Positions 61,406 through 64,000 of a stretch of 64,000 nucleotides of DNA are shown here, in pieces. The DNA is taken from NCBI GenBank assembly GCA_965214125.1, contig CBDCBA010000015.1:1-64000 (forward strand), read 5' to 3'. Source of the DNA: CBDCBA01 sp965214125. GTDB lineage: Bacteria; Planctomycetota; Phycisphaerae; Tepidisphaerales; Tepidisphaeraceae. The notes beneath the pieces were generated by a model, which did not search any database, was not told the DNA's origin, and saw nothing but the letters and a program-made list of their open reading frames with translations. The position numbers and the translations under genes were made by a program. The number at the start of each line of letters is the position of its first letter. Position 1 is the first letter of the stretch.

Positions 61406-62671
61406 ATGGACATGGCTGCTGCCAAAGCTCTGAGACGGGGGAAACTTGCGCGGTTGGAGCGAGTTCAGCTTCGGCAACTGGAAGAGGTGCTGGAGACAGC
61501 TCGACGCTGGCAGCAGGAGGAGGCGAAAGCCCTGCTGGCAATCCGGGAAAGGAAGCTCTGGCGGGGTTCGCATGCGACGTTTGAGGATTATGGCCGCGAC
61601 CGCTGGGGGATCGAGCACAGTCAGTTGTATCGGTTGACGTCTTGGGGAGAGGTGCTGCGAACACTTTCCCCTTTCGGGGAAAAGGTCCCGGCTCGCGAAA
61701 CACATGCGAGGGCGTTGTACGGCCTGCTTGCTGAGCAGCAGATTGAGGCTTGGCAGGACGTTCTCAACCGGACTCCGCATCGCATTACTGCCGGTGACGT
61801 TGAGCTGGCGGTGAGCGATATGCTGACACGGAAGCATCCGGTGCGAAAGCCAGCAGCTGGTGGGTTAGGAACGGGGTCAGGTGAAGTCGTCTGTGGCGAC
61901 TGCCTCGAAACACTGCAAAGCCTTTCACAAGGCACCGTTGACCTCTGTCTAACTTCACCTCCATATGCAGAGCAACGGCGCGGCTACTATCCGAGTGTGC
62001 CGGAAAAGGAGTTCGTCGGCTGGATGATGCGCGTGATGGCCTCGCTCAAGCCGAAACTGTCATCTCGGGGCAGTGTTCTCATCGTGGCACGCGAGCACGT
62101 GCGAAAAGGTCAAATCAGTGACTATTGGCTGAGGACTCGACTCGCGCTACGCGATGCCGGTTGGATCGAGTGTGAGACGCTGATCTGGCATTCTCCCGAC
62201 AAGCCGCCGCTCGGCAGTAAGAACCGGCCGCGTCGGACCTACGAGCACATCTTCTGGTTTGCTCGAACAAATGCTCCGTATGTCGACCTTCGTGCGTGTG
62301 GGGCGCCGATCAAGCATGAGCGTTCGCGGATGCTGCGACCGAGAATGCGGAAGACGAGCGTCTTCGAACAATCATGGCGAGACATGTTTCAACGCTTCAA
62401 TGGAAGTCAAATTGCGAGAGTTTCCGACCTTATCACGGCTCCGGTCGGCGGAGTAAGTGATCAAGTCAACCACGCAGCGATGTTCCCGCAGTCTCTCGCC
62501 AATCAATTAATCCGTACTTACTCCCCTAACAACGGACTCGTGATCGATCCCATGTGCGGGTCAGGGACAACGCTTCTCGCGGCTCGCGAAGCTGGGAGGC
62601 ACTGGTGGGGGTGTGACATCGTGCCGAGACATGTCGAACTCGCCCGGCAGCGTTTGGCCGTCGGCCAATGA
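61406..62671 (+). CDS. DNA methyltransferase with N-terminal helical domain
   Basis: This 421-aa protein begins with a helical region (LARLERVQLRQLEEVLETARRWQ) and HATFEDYGRDRWGIEHSQLYRL, a motif common in phage and mobile-element DNA-binding proteins. A beta-class methyltransferase domain follows, with VDLCLTSPPYAEQR (motif IV) and LVIDPMCGSGTTLLAA (motif I). The ATG at 61406 is chosen; a TTG at 61340 would overlap the divergent methyltransferase start. Two methyltransferases back to back may protect the two strands or different bases of one site. Confidence 0.88.
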   Translation: MDMAAAKALRRGKLARLERVQLRQLEEVLETARRWQQEEAKALLAIRERKLWRGSHATFEDYGRDRWGIEHSQLYRLTSWGEVLRTLSPFGEKVPARETHARALYGLLAEQQIEAWQDVLNRTPHRITAGDVELAVSDMLTRKHPVRKPAAGGLGTGSGEVVCGDCLETLQSLSQGTVDLCLTSPPYAEQRRGYYPSVPEKEFVGWMMRVMASLKPKLSSRGSVLIVAREHVRKGQISDYWLRTRLALRDAGWIECETLIWHSPDKPPLGSKNRPRRTYEHIFWFARTNAPYVDLRACGAPIKHERSRMLRPRMRKTSVFEQSWRDMFQRFNGSQIARVSDLITAPVGGVSDQVNHAAMFPQSLANQLIRTYSPNNGLVIDPMCGSGTTLLAAREAGRHWWGCDIVPRHVELARQRLAVGQ

Positions 62672-62675
62672 CTCT

Positions 62676-64000
62676 TCATTTCCGATCACGGCATAGGTAG
62701 CAGGCTGACCGTTGCCCACGCAGATAGCGGCAGCGGACATCGGCGATGACAGAAGGAACGCTCGATTCGCGTTTGCTCTCGATCAAGGTGGTGGGTGCTG
62801 GTGGATGTGTATGGCACCCAGTCTGCGACTGCGAACTGGGCGTCGGACACATCTCCGTATCGCCGTTTTCGCCGTCCAAACGCAGGTTTGTCCACGTCGG
62901 CAAGCGGAAGATCAACTTTACCTTCTTCGTCTCCATGTCGACTACAACGCTCGCAACGAGCTGTCTCACCAGTGCCTGCAACTGTGTGTTCGGCATCGCG
63001 GGCACCAGATCAGCCTGCCCGCTCAATGCGGAGATGATCCGATCAGCCGCCTCCTCTGGGTCAAGGCTCGTCTCCTCCGTCGAGGCCTTCGCCGACGCGA
63101 TCTGCTCGTCAAGATGTTGAGCCTCCACGGCGAGTTCGTCCAGAATTTCTTTCACGTCGTCTAGTTCCTCAGGGCGAAGACGGCGAACCCACTCCTTTCG
63201 ACGGCGCCTGATCTCGTCACGCTTTGCTTCAAGGGCACCGACCTCGACCTCTGGTGATCCCGAAACCTGCTCCTTCGCCTTCGTCATCTCCTCCACGAGC
63301 GTCTCGCGGAGTTGAGGCAGGTCGAGAAGCACATCACGCACCACCCGGCGGACCTCCTGCTCTAATGGCTCCGCCGCGATGAGTCGAACATACGGTGACC
63401 CCTTCGCATACTCCCGCGCACCTCGCTTGTGGCGGTAGTAACGGGTCTTGGGTCCTTCGCTTCTCCCGCTGAGATGTCCAACCAGCGGCTCGGGCTTTCT
63501 ACCGGCATCGAGGTCCTGTCGGGCGACGAGCATGCCGCTGAGTAGGTAGTCGCTCGGGCGGATGTTAGTCTTCGCTTTGTGCGGGACGGCGGTGCCATCC
63601 AATCGTCGCTGCCACCGCTCGGCGTGCATCCGGTCGTGTGCAGCGATCACGAGCCTGCGGAGTTTTTCGTCTCCGAGGAAGTTGATCATGCGCGGGTGGT
63701 CCTGCCACAGCCAGTCCTTCGGGGGCCGGTGCTCCACCTTGATGCTCGCGGAAGTCGCTAGTGTCACATCGCTGTGCTCAACAGGTTCCGGCATCGAGTG
63801 TCGACGACGGTTGTAGTAGGGTTTGCTCTTTTCATTGCCGCGTGTGCGGCCCGTGTACGCCGGTTGCTCAAAGATGCTTTCAACCTGCCGCTGCGACCAC
63901 TGCTTGCGCTGAGGCGACTTGATCCCACGACGATTGAGGCGGTCGGCAATCTTCTTGCCGCCGAGGCCGTCGAGGTAATGCCAGCGGATGATGTCGCGGA
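62676..64000 (-). CDS. Large serine recombinase, N-terminus beyond window
   Basis: The visible 441 residues carry the Recombinase domain (RDIIRWHYLDGLGGKKIADRLNRRGIKSPQRKQWSQRQVESIFEQPAYTGRT) followed by the zinc-ribbon region, a coiled coil (SPEVEVGALEAKRDEIRRRRKEWVRRL) and a long tail. The catalytic resolvase domain lies past the right edge. In the ribbon region, after YLLSGMLVA, the expected CxxC pairs are absent. The C-terminal tail (after about 63 kb) is atypical. Such enzymes integrate and excise phages and mobile elements, so this is probably the integrase of the defence island. It converges with the methyltransferase gene, 4 bp away. Confidence 0.85.
   Translation of the reverse strand, partial: RDIIRWHYLDGLGGKKIADRLNRRGIKSPQRKQWSQRQVESIFEQPAYTGRTRGNEKSKPYYNRRRHSMPEPVEHSDVTLATSASIKVEHRPPKDWLWQDHPRMINFLGDEKLRRLVIAAHDRMHAERWQRRLDGTAVPHKAKTNIRPSDYLLSGMLVARQDLDAGRKPEPLVGHLSGRSEGPKTRYYRHKRGAREYAKGSPYVRLIAAEPLEQEVRRVVRDVLLDLPQLRETLVEEMTKAKEQVSGSPEVEVGALEAKRDEIRRRRKEWVRRLRPEELDDVKEILDELAVEAQHLDEQIASAKASTEETSLDPEEAADRIISALSGQADLVPAMPNTQLQALVRQLVASVVVDMETKKVKLIFRLPTWTNLRLDGENGDTEMCPTPSSQSQTGCHTHPPAPTTLIESKRESSVPSVIADVRCRYLRGQRSACYLCRDRK

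Overview
The window reads as a Planctomycetota chromosome, probably of the class Phycisphaerae. It is very G+C-rich. It has two PEP-CTERM secreted proteins, a Ser/Thr kinase receptor, a type II prepilin-like protein, and a C-terminal zinc ribbon (CPACGYDLRATPERCPECG) that I associate with Phycisphaerales. This assignment is an inference from gene content; no rRNA or tRNA gene was seen.

0-31 kb is mostly housekeeping: citrate synthase, a Ser/Thr kinase, cell-wall recycling (murQ and a frame-broken anmK), a ClpS-like adaptor, tilS, a DUF58/BatA-like pair, membrane glycosyltransferases, rarD, pgi, vapBC, a purC-lipoprotein-aroC run, a SpoIIE-type phosphatase, uppP, a PIN-TRAM protein and a large hybrid histidine kinase. 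Just before the kinase lie two short remnants that look like heme oxygenase and a phytochrome-type kinase, as if a light-sensing locus had decayed.

31.7-36 kb is a plasmid-like replicon cassette inside the chromosome. It holds a small ribbon-helix-helix-type protein, a two-winged-helix replication initiator (now frameshifted) that carries six 21-bp iterons plus an A-rich stretch inside its own coding sequence, then ParA and a putative centromere-binding partner. GTGTG-N4-CACAC sites flank the par genes.

36-50 kb is a carbohydrate and arsenic region: a nonsense-broken secreted protein, an AraC regulator, a PEP-CTERM protein, a GH2 enzyme, a prepilin-like protein, a GH78-like rhamnosidase, an ArsS/methyltransferase pair for arsenosugar synthesis, and a GH4 enzyme.

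From about 50 kb to the right edge the sequence is visibly less G+C-rich and looks like an acquired island. It starts with hypothetical membrane and lipoprotein genes, an XRE regulator and an HD protein. Then comes a tightly coupled six-gene minus-strand operon: DNA methyltransferase, BglII-like protein, ParB-like protein, SNF2 helicase, DUF3883-type nuclease, and GHKL (MORC/MutL-like) ATPase fused to a nuclease-like domain. A second methyltransferase is divergent from it, and the island runs off the edge in a large serine recombinase. This is a strong candidate for a multi-gene restriction-type defence system carried by an integrative element.

Across the G+C-rich part, at least seven nested hairpin elements capped by GTAG or TTAG resemble REPINs. 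Two of them provide the stop codons of the genes they abut.
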